Below are positions 8,615-16,528 of a stretch of DNA of 64,000 nucleotides, piece by piece (position 1 is the first letter of the stretch; every line of letters starts with the position of its first letter). The notes beneath the pieces are model-generated. The model was not told the DNA's origin, made no database searches, and worked only from the letters and a program-made list of their open reading frames with translations. Origin of the DNA: CAZJRB01 sp964547995 (GTDB taxonomy: Bacteria > Planctomycetota > Planctomycetia > Pirellulales > Thermoguttaceae); the NCBI GenBank assembly GCA_964547995.1, contig CAZJRB010000001.1, positions 97,804 through 161,803 on the forward strand. Direction: 5' to 3'. A program made the translations under genes and the position numbers.

Positions 8615-9820
8615 ATGCCAAGAGAAATCAGACTCAACTACTACAAGCCTAAGCGGGGTTGGAGTAAGACCATCGAGGGCAAGAGATACTACTTTGCTCT
8701 CGGCACTGCCCTGGGGCCAAATGACCAAACAAGCTACAGGGAAGCAATCGAAGAGTATTACAGGCGAGTGAGGGCGGGCGAGATTCCAGGATCACTACCA
8801 CAAGAAACCCTCTTGAACGGTTCGACCGTAGACCAAACCCTTGCCTTTGATCGGGAGCAATACGAGCGGCGAGAGAAACCGACGGTCCACACAATCCAAG
8901 GGCTAGTGAACCGATACCTAACCGACAGAGAGCTACAGGGAATTAGCAAGAACAGCTATTCTACTGAGAAATACCACCTTGCTGCCTTCCTGAGTTACTG
9001 CAATACAAGAGGCACTAGCCTTGCTTCCAGGGTGCTCACCTCTGCCTTCCTGGGGGATTGCAAGCGGGAATTGCTTTCAAGGGCGGACTGGTCCAAAGTC
9101 ACCGCTAAGCAATGCCTTAGTACCGTTAAGAGATTTGCGGAATGGGCCTACGACGAGGAATTGATTAAGGAGCTACCCCGCAAACTCCGGAAATACACTA
9201 GCGACATACGCCTTGATGACCCGACCCCGCAGACCTTCACCGTTACAGAGGTGAGAAAGTTATGGAAGGCAGCGAACCAACGAACCAGACTCTATGTAGC
9301 CCTTGCTCTCAATTGCGGGTACACTCAGGTTGACATCGCCACCCTCGAACACTCCCATATCAATTGGAAGGAAGGAACCATAACTCGCCCCCGAAACAAG
9401 ACCGGCATCAAGAGTTGCCACAAGCTATGGAAGGTAACTCTTGAACTACTGAAACGAGAAGCAACCGACCTCAACAAAAGCAAGCTAGTTCTACTCTCCC
9501 CGAGCAAGAAGCCCTTGATAATCGAACGGACAAGTGAACGAGGCAACCCAACCAAGACAGACACCATAGGCCACTCGTTCAAAACCCTGAAAGGCAAGGC
9601 GGGTTTCGAGACTGACAAGAGAGGGTTTAAGGTATTTCGGAAGACGGGAGCCACGATGATAGACAAGCAATATCCCAAACAGCATTGGCTAGCAAGTCAG
9701 TACCTAGCTCACTCAGAGGGAGGCGTCAAGAAGCATTACGTACAAACCGACTACAGGCTATTGCATGAAGCCTTGGAGTGGTTGGAAGGCAAATTGAAGC
9801 TCAAGATGCAGGGCAAGTAG
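8615..9820 (+). CDS. int: Tyrosine recombinase/integrase of the tRNA-Leu element
   Basis: Protein of 401 residues with an N-terminal basic arm-binding segment, a core-binding domain (about residues 90-190) and a C-terminal catalytic domain. C-terminal catalytic landmarks are visible: KVFRKTGATMI (box II Arg) and LAHSEGGVKKHYVQ with the nucleophilic Tyr near residue 374. The first Arg box, usually TGxRxxE, reads NCGYTQVDIATL and has no Arg at the expected place, as I recall for other planctomycete integrases. It lies just inside attL, with its own promoter. It presumably catalyses integration into and excision from tRNA-Leu. Confidence 0.88.
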   Translation: MPREIRLNYYKPKRGWSKTIEGKRYYFALGTALGPNDQTSYREAIEEYYRRVRAGEIPGSLPQETLLNGSTVDQTLAFDREQYERREKPTVHTIQGLVNRYLTDRELQGISKNSYSTEKYHLAAFLSYCNTRGTSLASRVLTSAFLGDCKRELLSRADWSKVTAKQCLSTVKRFAEWAYDEELIKELPRKLRKYTSDIRLDDPTPQTFTVTEVRKLWKAANQRTRLYVALALNCGYTQVDIATLEHSHINWKEGTITRPRNKTGIKSCHKLWKVTLELLKREATDLNKSKLVLLSPSKKPLIIERTSERGNPTKTDTIGHSFKTLKGKAGFETDKRGFKVFRKTGATMIDKQYPKQHWLASQYLAHSEGGVKKHYVQTDYRLLHEALEWLEGKLKLKMQGK

Positions 9821-9822
9821 CA

Positions 9823-10065
9823 ATGGACAAGAAAGAAATCAGGAGGAGAGTGAGGCGGAAACTGCAAGAGAAAAGGGCAGGATTCGCGTGTACGGTCAAG
9901 CCAAGTGACAAGGGTACGCCCAACTTGGCGAAAGTGATCGTGACTTGCAATGAGGGTGGGTTGTGTCTGAGTGTCGTGCGAGAAGGGAAAGGTTTCCCGA
10001 TCTATCTTGGGTTTAGGCCGAACGAAGCAAAGGAACTCCGCGACTATTTGACAGAGATTATGTAG
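9823..10065 (+). CDS. Small basic protein, unknown function
   Basis: Eighty residues, starting two bases after the integrase stop (TAG-CA-ATG), so it is co-transcribed with it and possibly coupled. The N-terminus is rich in Lys and Arg (MDKKEIRRRVRRKLQEKR). The rest alternates hydrophobic and polar residues (KVIVTCNEGG, LSVVREGKGFPIYLGF), as in a small beta-rich fold, and ends in a short helix. Size and position would suit an excisionase or recombination directionality factor, but no family is recognised and that role is only a guess from context. Confidence 0.6.
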   Translation: MDKKEIRRRVRRKLQEKRAGFACTVKPSDKGTPNLAKVIVTCNEGGLCLSVVREGKGFPIYLGFRPNEAKELRDYLTEIM

Positions 10066-10280
10066 TAACTGTACAATAGTGGACATTTGACAATACACCA
10101 GTATACGCCAGACAGAAAGGTAGAAAGGGGCGAGTGTAACATTGGCTAACTGTTGGAGTCGGGAACGTGTAGCTCCCTAGCCAACAGGAGAAACCCCTAA
10201 CAGTATGAGAGGAGAGTGAGGGTCAAACAAACAAAGCCCTCATTACAGTAACCACGAAAGAGTAGATAAAGGAGAGTATT

Positions 10281-10967
10281 ATGTCACTCTACCGAATGAC
10301 AAGGAAACTGAAACGAATCACTAACGAGATTCAAGAGAAGTGTGGCGAACACAATTCCATAGAACGAGACATTGGAGAATTGCTCGTTCAAGGGCAGGAA
10401 GAACTAGGCAGAGACAAGAAGGGATTTGAAGCTTGGGTTGGGGAGCAATTTCCATTTGAGCCCCGTACTGCCTACAATCTCATGGCACTCTACCGAGTTG
10501 CGGCCGACATACCTTTTGAGGTTCTGAAACGGTTTCAGAAGTCAGCCCTCTATAAACTCGGAACCACCGTCAAGCAGGATGGTGAGTATGTCTTGAAACA
10601 CCCTAAGGCTGTTCAAGAGGCTGTCAAGCTTGCCGAGTCGGGCGAGAAAGTCACCCGAGGAATGGCAGAACGGCTAATAATCCGTGGCGTCGATCCCTCA
10701 GTCTGTGTTCGCAAGGGCAGGGCAACCTGCAAGCTTTCCTGCAAGTCTCCCCACGAATCGGAGAGTGAACCGAAGGAAGAGCCAGGGGGAGGGCCAGCCG
10801 AGAGAGAGCCCTCAGAGACAATCGAGACAACAGGGGGAACGGTGGTTGTCTACCTGGAATACGGGGCCGATCTTGAGGAAGTCTTGAGCGAAGCCCTGGA
10901 GAAAGTCGGAGAAGAGAGAGAGGAAGTAGAGCGAGAGGGGGCATTGGAAGCTTGCTGTGCAGGGTAG
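10281..10967 (+). CDS. DUF3102-like protein
   Basis: Protein of 228 residues. Residues ~20-75 match the DUF3102 pattern: a helix with IGELLVQGQEEL, then FEAWVGEQFPFEPRTAYNLM, an aromatic segment followed by RTA-N-M. This family is common on phages and plasmids and has no firm function. Residues 76-135 are helical. The C-terminal third is low complexity, rich in Glu, Pro, Ser and Gly, and ends in an acidic helix. The ATG has a good ribosome site (AAAGGAGAGTATT). DNA binding or partition is plausible but unproven. Confidence 0.7.
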   Translation: MSLYRMTRKLKRITNEIQEKCGEHNSIERDIGELLVQGQEELGRDKKGFEAWVGEQFPFEPRTAYNLMALYRVAADIPFEVLKRFQKSALYKLGTTVKQDGEYVLKHPKAVQEAVKLAESGEKVTRGMAERLIIRGVDPSVCVRKGRATCKLSCKSPHESESEPKEEPGGGPAEREPSETIETTGGTVVVYLEYGADLEEVLSEALEKVGEEREEVEREGALEACCAG

Positions 10968-11645
10968 CCCCTGGAATCCCCGCAACGGCCTTCTATGGCC
11001 CCGCAATGACTCCCCGAGCCAACGTACAAGGGAGTCTGCGGGGCCGTGTGGGGCTCTCAGGTGGTTTTCCGATGTGCATACTCCCCAGGATCGGCGGGGC
11101 AAGAAACCTCAAACCCTCCCCGAGACTCGGCGGGCCGATCAAAGCCAAACATATCTAAGAAGGGGAAACACTACATAATCAAACAAGACTAGAGAAGTGT
11201 ATTGACGTAACCCCTTGATACATAAAGACTTAGGGAAATGCCATAGAACATGTATATGCGAATACATGCAACAAATCCATTTGCGCAACTAGACTACTGT
11301 ACACCCATTCACCCTTACTCAAGGCAATCTACTGTACATAATTACCCTTCTCCTCAGCGAGTTGGGTAGCCCCGCTTGTGTGCCCGAAACCGCCCAAACT
11401 CCTACCTGCCTTCTCCATTCTACCAACTAAACCTAGAATCTAGCCCCCTACCTAGTGGGGCATTCTCGTATCTAAGTACACTATACTCGCCAACAAGTGC
11501 ATGGCCGATCTAACTGGTTAATTTGTATCGACTTAGCCATTGTCAGTAGTAGCGTTGTATCTAGTCTCAATAGTCAGTCTCACTAACTGGCTACTCTGTC
11601 TCACTAGAGGGCATTATTGAGAGTGGCTCGACCCGCAGGCAGTGA

Positions 11646-11659
11646 TGCACACGTGTGCA
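11646..11659. promoter_or_regulatory. Palindromic operator candidate, copy 2
   Basis: Perfect 14-bp palindrome TGCACACGTGTGCA in the large intergenic spacer, ~165 bp upstream of the consensus promoter at 11823. It is the same motif as at 8491 and 13138. Confidence 0.55.
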
Positions 11660-11822
11660 GTACCCCTTTGCCCCGCTTATCCATCCTGACAGAGGACTCC
11701 GTAATGGCGAGTGGTGCCCAAATGCCACCCGAGAGGGGCCGGAACTCCAATCGCTTGTTTGTTTTGTCTCTGGGGAAATGCAGCCTGCCGAGCGGTCGAT
11801 TCGTTGCACGTGATAGGTGCAC

Positions 11823-11851
11823 TTGACACTGAAGCCAGAATGTGATATAAT
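11823..11851 (+). promoter_or_regulatory. Full-consensus sigma70 promoter with adjacent TGTACA sites
   Basis: TTGACA (11823-11828), a 17-bp spacer and TATAAT (11846-11851): a perfect consensus. TGTACA occurs at 11854 and 11864, exactly where a repressor would overlap the start of transcription. It drives the 11899 gene. Confidence 0.75.
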
Positions 11852-11898
11852 TATGTACATACCTGTACACCTGCATCCTTTTCTTGAAAGGTCTCTCT

Positions 11899-12186
11899 AT
11901 GTCTGCCACTACCGAGATTCGAGCCCGCAGAACTTGCACTTGCAAGAGCGGTAGCGGGCTTTGCCCAACCTGTAGTGAGGTAACGCACCAGGTCAGACAA
12001 GAGCGTAGGCAGAGAGCAATCGAAGCCTACGCCCATCTAGTCCCATTCATTCTCAAGCTGAGAGAGAAAGATTGCACCTACGAATACATTGCTAACCGAC
12101 TAAACGCAAACGGCGAAACCACGAGGGAGGGAAGAGACTTCGTAGCGGCGACCGTTCACAGAATTGTAAAGCGACTTGGCAGGTAG
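11899..12186 (+). CDS. Small zinc-ribbon/recombinase-domain-like protein
   Basis: Ninety-five residues. An N-terminal Cys motif CTCKSGSGLCPTC could bind zinc. Residues ~45-95 (LREKDCTYEYIANRLNANG, then TATVHRIVKRL) resemble the recombinase/helix-turn-helix region of large serine recombinases, where LNxxGxxTxxG precedes a valine-rich DNA-binding helix. No catalytic serine domain is present in this frame; one is found in the next gene. Start ATG 11899 has GAAAGG upstream; an in-frame TTG five codons earlier is possible. It could be a stand-alone targeting or regulatory protein. Confidence 0.6.
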   Translation: MSATTEIRARRTCTCKSGSGLCPTCSEVTHQVRQERRQRAIEAYAHLVPFILKLREKDCTYEYIANRLNANGETTREGRDFVAATVHRIVKRLGR

Positions 12187-12240
12187 AACGTATCGAGTAG
12201 AGAGTACGATTTAGACTTACTTACTTGAAAGGAAACCGCT

Positions 12241-12369
12241 ATGTCAGGGTATTACAATGCAACCAATAGAAAACCCCGAGGGGGGCGAACCCTCGGGGCT
12301 AGACTCCAAAGGGAGTCAGGCAAGTTCGATGAATACAATTGTACACTATTTTCCCGAGTTTGTCAATAG
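12241..12369 (+). CDS. Possible 42-residue leader ORF
   Basis: ATG with a good ribosome site (AAAGGAAACCGCT) opens a short basic frame (MSGYYNATNRKPRGGRTLG...) that runs through the hairpin at 12274-12298 and overlaps the start of the resolvase gene in another frame. It may be a translated leader or simply chance; no homology is recognised. Confidence 0.3.
   Translation: MSGYYNATNRKPRGGRTLGARLQRESGKFDEYNCTLFSRVCQ
12274..12298 (+). terminator. Hairpin in the resolvase leader
   Basis: Nine-base stem CCCCGAGGG / CCCTCGGGG with a short loop, preceded by an A-run but followed by no T-run. It could be an attenuator or a translation-modulating hairpin rather than a true terminator. Confidence 0.4.
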
Positions 12370-12934
12370 CACGTTCTTTCTAGAGAGTCGCCCCCAAATT
12401 ATTGGGTACTGTAGAGTTTCCACAACAGAACAGGCGTGGCGACTACCCCACCAGATCGAACAACTGCGGGGCGATATAGCTTGGGAGTTGTGTATAGGAC
12501 TTAGATGGGAGGGGCAGATATTCTCAGAGATTCACTCAGGCACTACGTTTGATCGCCCGCAGTTTCAGGCTTGCACTGCCTACGCAGAAGCAACCGAAGC
12601 GGTAATAGTAGCTCCTGACATCAACAGGTTCGTTCGACATGAACGGTACTGCCCGGCGAAAAGTAGAACGATGCCGGCCACTCAGGAACAAACAGAAGAG
12701 CTACTAAGCTATGGAGTTATCTTCGCTACCATTCAAGGCTTTGACCAATCGCTAATTAGATCGGCAGAGACAAGGCGGGGCTTGCGAGAAGGAAGGGCGG
12801 GCGGTAGGCCGAGAGGATTGACGAAACAGCAAGAGCTAGAGATTATACTACGCCGAGAGCAAGGATACTCTTACAGAGAAATCGCGGAAACCGTCGGGTG
12901 CAGTCTAGGGGCCGTTCAAAGGACCCTAAGGTAA
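12329..12934 (+). CDS. Serine recombinase (resolvase family)
   Basis: About 201 residues. The resolvase N-terminal domain begins IIGYCRVSTTEQ, with the catalytic serine near residue 31 and the paired Arg before it. The later D-IN-RFVR matches the conserved D-LSR-SR region, and GVIFATIQGFD the region after it. A linker with GLREGRAGGRPRGLTK leads to a compact helix-turn-helix (YSYREIAETVGCSLGAVQRTL). This is the layout of small resolvases/invertases. The Met at 12329 is preferred; the frame is open from 12257. It may resolve multimers of the element or invert a segment. Confidence 0.8.
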   Translation: MNTIVHYFPEFVNSTFFLESRPQIIGYCRVSTTEQAWRLPHQIEQLRGDIAWELCIGLRWEGQIFSEIHSGTTFDRPQFQACTAYAEATEAVIVAPDINRFVRHERYCPAKSRTMPATQEQTEELLSYGVIFATIQGFDQSLIRSAETRRGLREGRAGGRPRGLTKQQELEIILRREQGYSYREIAETVGCSLGAVQRTLR

Positions 12935-13159
12935 GGTGTATCAAAAAGGTATGGAGTAGTAGTATAAACACAGAAGAGACGAATACACAGAAGGGATAGA
13001 CACAGAAGCACGAATACAGAGAAGAAGTATTCAGGAAGGAAAAAACAAAAAGGGCACTCTCTGCTACTGCGGCTATACCACTATCTACTGTATTGGTGAG
13101 TCGGCCCCGCCCGAGCCTCGAAAACGGCATAGTGGATATATGCACACGTGTGCATATTA
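12935..13159. other. Spacer with direct repeats and a 20-bp palindrome
   Basis: Between the resolvase gene and the convergent membrane-protein gene. ACACAGAAG or a close variant occurs three or four times in 12968-13035 within a purine-rich stretch. The 20-bp perfect palindrome ATATGCACACGTGTGCATAT lies at 13138-13157, close to the 3-prime end of the gene on the opposite strand. Confidence 0.6.
13138..13157. promoter_or_regulatory. Palindromic operator candidate, copy 3
   Basis: The longest version of the element-specific palindrome: 20 bp, perfect (ATATGCACACGTGTGCATAT). Confidence 0.55.
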
Positions 13160-13309
13160 TTACTCAGTATCCATAAGGAATTGCAATCGCTTAACGTCCT
13201 CGTTGTTTTCAAGATACGTCCTTCGCTCCTTCGCGTTCAAGGACTCCCACCCCTCGCGTGTCTCTGCCCTGCGTCTTATGACATCGCTTGCCAGCGGAGA
13301 AAGCCCACG
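13160..13309 (-). pseudogene. In-frame continuation beyond an amber stop
   Basis: Directly after the TAG (13312-13310) that ends the upstream frame, the same frame stays open for 49 codons to a TAA at 13162-13160. It reads like protein (RGLSPLASDVIRRR, then SLNAKERRTYLENNEDVKR). There is no start codon near its beginning. It is either the cut-off C-terminus of the 13310-14173 protein or a readthrough product. Other element genes end in TAG normally, so wholesale recoding is unlikely. Confidence 0.5.
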
Positions 13310-14173
13310 CTACTCAATCAGATTCATGGATGACGCGACCTCGCCTAAATCAACAACCCTTTGACGGAGAATGTTGAAATCGGTGTGCGTGGTATTGCCG
13401 ACGCGGCGGTCAGCTCCACCGTAAAAGGACTCAATGAAATTGTAGTAGATTCTTCCGTTGTGCTTCTTGTATATCCAGGCTAGTTGGTCGCAGACCTCTA
13501 GCTTTCTTTCCTCTGTGAAGTTACTCCAGTCACGACCATCGTAGCTGCTGATAAGAAACTTCATGTGCTCCTCATCCGAAGCATCTTGGCACTTATCATA
13601 TACTTTGTCGTCCCTGAAGAACACCGTAACCCACATCGGTATGCTCTGCCACTCTAATTCCCAGTTGAGGCAGTCCACGCCGTATCTCGCCTTCGGGTCC
13701 CCAGGGCTGCCCATAATCCTTTTGACTTCTTGCCGATCCATTCCATACTCAATCTGAAGATACTTTGTGAGTAAGGGGCCAGTGATTACGGTTTTCTCTG
13801 CTGCCCCCCAATTGTGCATGGACCAGTTTTTCTCGTCCGCTTCTTTCACAATCTCTTTATGTTGCTCTTCGTTAATGCCGTACTTGGCCCGAAGCTCTTT
13901 CCATCTGTTGTCCCATTCGGCGAGATCGGCTTCGTAAATCTGGGGAATTTCCCGGAAGAACTGCTTGCGTTCTGCTTCTGTCAGGCCGAATCTCTCTGTG
14001 CCGACGGATTGGGCTTGCGTTGCTTGGTGTTCGTTTGACGGTTGTTCGTTTGACGGTTGTGCTGTCAGTTGTTCGTCCGGAGGTCCACTTGCTAGGAACG
14101 CAACCAATCCAGCAAGAACCACCAACGCGGCAGTACCACCTATGACATACAAAGGAATGAATCGCTTGTTCAT
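13310..14173 (-). CDS. Membrane-anchored protein with a BamE/SmpA-like motif
   Basis: Protein of 287 residues in this frame. It begins MNKRFIPLYVIGG with one N-terminal membrane segment (residues 7-28), then a low-complexity Ser/Asn/Gln linker containing a tandem PSNEQPSNEH repeat, then a soluble domain. The segment LQIEYGMDRQEVKRIMG followed by GSPGD resembles the SmpA/OmlA (BamE) repeat, in which GMTxxEVxxxxGxP is conserved. Start chosen for the ribosome site ACGGGGGCAAAA. The frame ends in TAG but continues for 49 plausible codons, so the gene may be truncated by a nonsense mutation. Function unknown. Confidence 0.65.
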   Translation of the reverse strand: MNKRFIPLYVIGGTAALVVLAGLVAFLASGPPDEQLTAQPSNEQPSNEHQATQAQSVGTERFGLTEAERKQFFREIPQIYEADLAEWDNRWKELRAKYGINEEQHKEIVKEADEKNWSMHNWGAAEKTVITGPLLTKYLQIEYGMDRQEVKRIMGSPGDPKARYGVDCLNWELEWQSIPMWVTVFFRDDKVYDKCQDASDEEHMKFLISSYDGRDWSNFTEERKLEVCDQLAWIYKKHNGRIYYNFIESFYGGADRRVGNTTHTDFNILRQRVVDLGEVASSMNLIE

Positions 14174-14245
14174 TTTTGCCCCCGTTGAAGGTTGGGGCGT
14201 GCCCACGAAAAAGGGAGCACGCCGGCGTACTCCCTTGGGGTTGCC

Positions 14246-14333
14246 CTGCGACAGGCAATGCAAGCAAGTAACGTCCGACGGCTCCCATATCGGGAGCCCG
14301 CCGTTACGTTGGCTTGCATTGAGAGTGTCGCAG
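14246..14333. other. 88-nt near-perfect long hairpin
   Basis: Nested complementary blocks CTGCGACA, GCAATGCAAGC, GTAACG and GGCTCCC on the left are matched in order by GGGAGCC, CGTTAC, GCTTGCATTG and TGTCGCAG on the right around an ATATC loop. It lies just upstream of the membrane-protein gene on the element. It could be a structured RNA, a replication or transfer origin, or a recombination site; the sequence alone does not decide. Confidence 0.7.
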
Positions 14334-14463
14334 TTTCCCCCAAGGCAACGTTTCAGCTAGGCTGAATCCAGATTGTCACCATCATTGTAGCACACCGCAC
14401 GGAAACCACAAGAGGTAGGACAAGGGCGGGGCGAGAGCGGGCAAACTCACTTCCGAAGTAGCC

Positions 14464-14991
14464 TCAAGACCCTGGCCGGGCGGGCTTCTCCCCATCTGCC
14501 CCTCGGGGCTCCTCTCGCTCTCTGTCCGCATTTCGCTTCGCCGCCTCCCGCATTCTATCCAGGGCAGGCCGATCGGCGGGGCGAGAACCTGAATCCTGAG
14601 AACCTAACGTAGGAAGGTTATTAGCGGGGGGAAGTGACTCGCTACCTTCCATCATTGTCTCTACGAGTTCGCTTTCCCTGGCTAACCTTGCCGCCCTTGC
14701 TATGTCTCGCTCCCTCCTGATTGTCTCAGGGTCTTTCTCCTCTATCACGATTCCCCTTGCAATGAAATCATCGGCCACCATTTGGGCACGCCTCTTGCCT
14801 TCCTCTATCGCTTCCACCATGACCCTAAGGCTTTGCTCCTCCCGCAGCTTCCTTTCACGGTCCCATTGCTCCAGGAATCGTTGCCTTTCCTTCTCTTCCT
14901 TAGTCAAGCGACGGGGCGGGGGCGGCCGACTAGAACTAGAAAACTCTGACAAAGGCACAATATCAGGTAAGTCATCGTGAAACCTTGACAT
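14464..14991 (-). CDS. Charged helical protein, unknown function
   Basis: Protein of 175 residues, last gene of the leftward small-gene operon. It has a Ser/Pro-rich N-terminus, then a long, highly charged helical region (about 50-125, RRLTKEEKERQRFLEQWDR onward) typical of coiled coils, then a disordered Pro/Asp/Arg-rich tail. Start at MSRFHDDLP was chosen over an upstream Met because of the ribosome site TGGGGGTTGCT. No family recognised. The composition would suit a scaffolding or nucleic-acid-binding role, but this is not evidence. Confidence 0.55.
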   Translation of the reverse strand: MSRFHDDLPDIVPLSEFSSSSRPPPPRRLTKEEKERQRFLEQWDRERKLREEQSLRVMVEAIEEGKRRAQMVADDFIARGIVIEEKDPETIRRERDIARAARLARESELVETMMEGSESLPPANNLPTLGSQDSGSRPADRPALDRMREAAKRNADREREEPRGADGEKPARPGS

Positions 14992-15116
14992 AGCAACCCC
15001 CAGAGTAGAGAAGCGAAAGCCCGAAGAGAACAGACTACCTCCCCGAGAAAAAGAAAGAGTGGGTGAGGCGAGGAAATGGCAGAAACCCCGCCTCACCCTT
15101 TCAGAGCAACCACTGG

Positions 15117-15509
15117 TTAAGTGGTTTCACAGAGATTCAGTTCCCTCAACCTACCGTGCATGAGGTTGAGAGTAGATCGACATTGGTTGTAGAACGCATC
15201 CCTCCGGATTTCCTCTTTTGTTCTCTTTCCTTGACTGTCACAGAAGTCTACAAAGTCGTTTACGAAGTCTGCTTTATCACCCGGACTCAATTGCGAGAGT
15301 AGACCACCGTTTGCATTGTTGTTCGCGTGCCTTGGATCGGCATAAACCTTCACCCGGTTCGGCAGTATCTTGAACCCTTTCGGGTAATCCTCTTCCATTC
15401 GGGCAACTAGTTTGTTGCGGGCTTCATTGTGATGAGTGGCATACACCCAGAGGGCCCTTGCCCGATAACAACCGCTAGGTTCAACCTGGAAACAGAACAG
15501 TCTTTTCAT
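15117..15509 (-). CDS. Small protein of unknown function
   Basis: A 130-residue protein with the start MKRLFCFQVEPSGCYRARAL and a ribosome site ACGGAG seven bases upstream. The N-terminal half looks like a mixed alpha/beta domain (RALWVYATHHNEARNKLV). The C-terminal half is helical and polar and contains several cysteines. Codon use and GC are like the rest of the element. Its N-terminal pattern of a short strand, aromatic residues and EARNKL resembles that of the 16529-16837 product (ADARNKIE), so the two may be distantly related. Confidence 0.6.
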   Translation of the reverse strand: MKRLFCFQVEPSGCYRARALWVYATHHNEARNKLVARMEEDYPKGFKILPNRVKVYADPRHANNNANGGLLSQLSPGDKADFVNDFVDFCDSQGKRTKEEIRRDAFYNQCRSTLNLMHGRLRELNLCETT

Positions 15510-15529
15510 TACGGTAACTCCGTTAGTAG

Positions 15530-16066
15530 TTAGAATGGAAACACGCCATCCATACAGGCGTTAGGGTCAGTTGTGGGCGGGGGCGAGTCTGAGAATGCTC
15601 TATCAATTGAAACTGCAAGAGACTCGTCCAAATGGTCGTGACACCGGAAAGGTATGTCGTGCGAATCCGCATACTTCTTGGCTTCCACCATCTTATTTAC
15701 CTCAAGAAGCAACTTGGCGGTGCGTTCGTTCTCGAATTGGATTACTTCGATCATTTGTTGTGCTGAGAGCCTACCTCTGTTTATTCCTTGGGTAAACACT
15801 GCCCCGTCTCTTGATCTAGGGATCGGCCAGAGATTGTGAGCCCTCAGAGAGGGAACCGTTGCCTCACAGAACCTTTCTAGCTTCCGGTAGTTGTCAGGGG
15901 CGTAGCCCCTCGCCTCCAACCACTCCGCAAGCTTCCTTTCCGCCTCAAGATCATCCCGAGCAAGAACAATCCCCTCCCTGTTGACGAACGCTCTATCACT
16001 ACCCGAGCGAGTAACCTGAGTTAGTGGGAGCCTGGCCTTATAGGTGAACTTGTATGCATACAGCAT
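15530..16066 (-). CDS. Small protein of unknown function
   Basis: A 178-residue protein whose ATG has a strong ribosome site (GGAGGAAGCA). It begins MLYAYKFTYKARLPL and includes EAERKLAEWLEARGY, a helical centre with IEVIQFENERTAKLLLEVNK, and a Pro/Thr/Asp-rich tail. The start pattern (strand, then a short helix with an AERK/ARNK motif) recalls the two neighbouring small proteins at 15117 and 16529. No known family recognised. It is part of the leftward operon that starts at the 17594-17622 promoter. Confidence 0.6.
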   Translation of the reverse strand: MLYAYKFTYKARLPLTQVTRSGSDRAFVNREGIVLARDDLEAERKLAEWLEARGYAPDNYRKLERFCEATVPSLRAHNLWPIPRSRDGAVFTQGINRGRLSAQQMIEVIQFENERTAKLLLEVNKMVEAKKYADSHDIPFRCHDHLDESLAVSIDRAFSDSPPPTTDPNACMDGVFPF

Positions 16067-16096
16067 TGCTTCCTCCGTGGTTATCCTCTCCGACAG

Positions 16097-16222
16097 CTAC
16101 CCTTTCCAGAGTGGCTTGCCGGGCATGTTCTTTCGGTTCCTGCGGTTTTGTTTGGCTTGCTTCTTTCGCAGTCTGGCTTGCCTGCGGGAAGCTTTCCTGT
16201 ATTCCCTTTCGTGGTTTCGCAT
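16097..16222 (-). CDS. Very basic 41-residue peptide
   Basis: A short frame between two operon genes, opening MRNHEREYRKASRRQARLRK and ending MPGKPLWKG. About 40 percent of residues are Arg or Lys. Its ATG lies five bases after the TAA of the upstream gene with TAGGG before it, so it fits the operon spacing. It could be a small nucleic-acid-binding peptide; it could also be chance. Confidence 0.4.
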   Translation of the reverse strand: MRNHEREYRKASRRQARLRKKQAKQNRRNRKNMPGKPLWKG

Positions 16223-16226
16223 GGCA

Positions 16227-16523
16227 TTACCCTACGAAAGGAAAGCACGAATCCAAGCAAGCATTCTCAGGGCATTCGTCTACCTCCTCCAAGTCTGCCC
16301 GTTTCTCTTGCTCGACTTTCTCAGCGGGTAGCCACGCGAACAGACTATCAAACATTGCATTGTGATCGGCGTTAGGATCGCCCTTCTCAATCATCCGTCG
16401 CTCTTGAACATTCAACGGGCGAATACCCTGGATAGGCCCCAACGAGCCAGGAAGCCCCACAATAGGCGACTTGACTACCTCGACTCTACCGGCAGTCTCT
16501 ATGACCTCGACACGATTAGACAT
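16227..16523 (-). CDS. Small acidic protein, unknown function
   Basis: A 98-residue protein that starts MSNRVEVIETAGRVEVVKSP. Ribosome site GAAAGG is eight bases upstream. The middle has RPLNVQERRMIEKGDPNADHN, and the C-terminus is acidic and cysteine-bearing (ECPENACLDSCFPFVG), which may bind a metal. It lies four bases downstream of the preceding operon gene's stop. No family recognised. Confidence 0.55.
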   Translation of the reverse strand: MSNRVEVIETAGRVEVVKSPIVGLPGSLGPIQGIRPLNVQERRMIEKGDPNADHNAMFDSLFAWLPAEKVEQEKRADLEEVDECPENACLDSCFPFVG

Positions 16524-16528
16524 TGTAT

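Larger units (their letters stand above)
10968..11898. other. Long non-coding spacer inside the element
   Basis: About 930 bp with no open frame I would defend. It contains two ACTGTACA motifs (11296 and 11331), a perfect 14-bp palindrome TGCACACGTGTGCA at 11646-11659, and a consensus promoter (11823-11851) with two more TGTACA hexamers. A small open frame at 11704-11826 has no ribosome site. Density of palindromes and direct motifs makes it a candidate control or origin region. Confidence 0.55.

Noticed and set aside
11617..11826. 69-codon plus-strand frame in the large element spacer
   Set aside because: It runs through the palindrome at 11646 and stops before the promoter, with no ribosome site and no conserved look.
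13160..13309. Use of an alternative genetic code (TAG as sense) in the element
   Set aside because: Several other element genes (9820, 10967, 12186) end properly at TAG, so global recoding is not supported.
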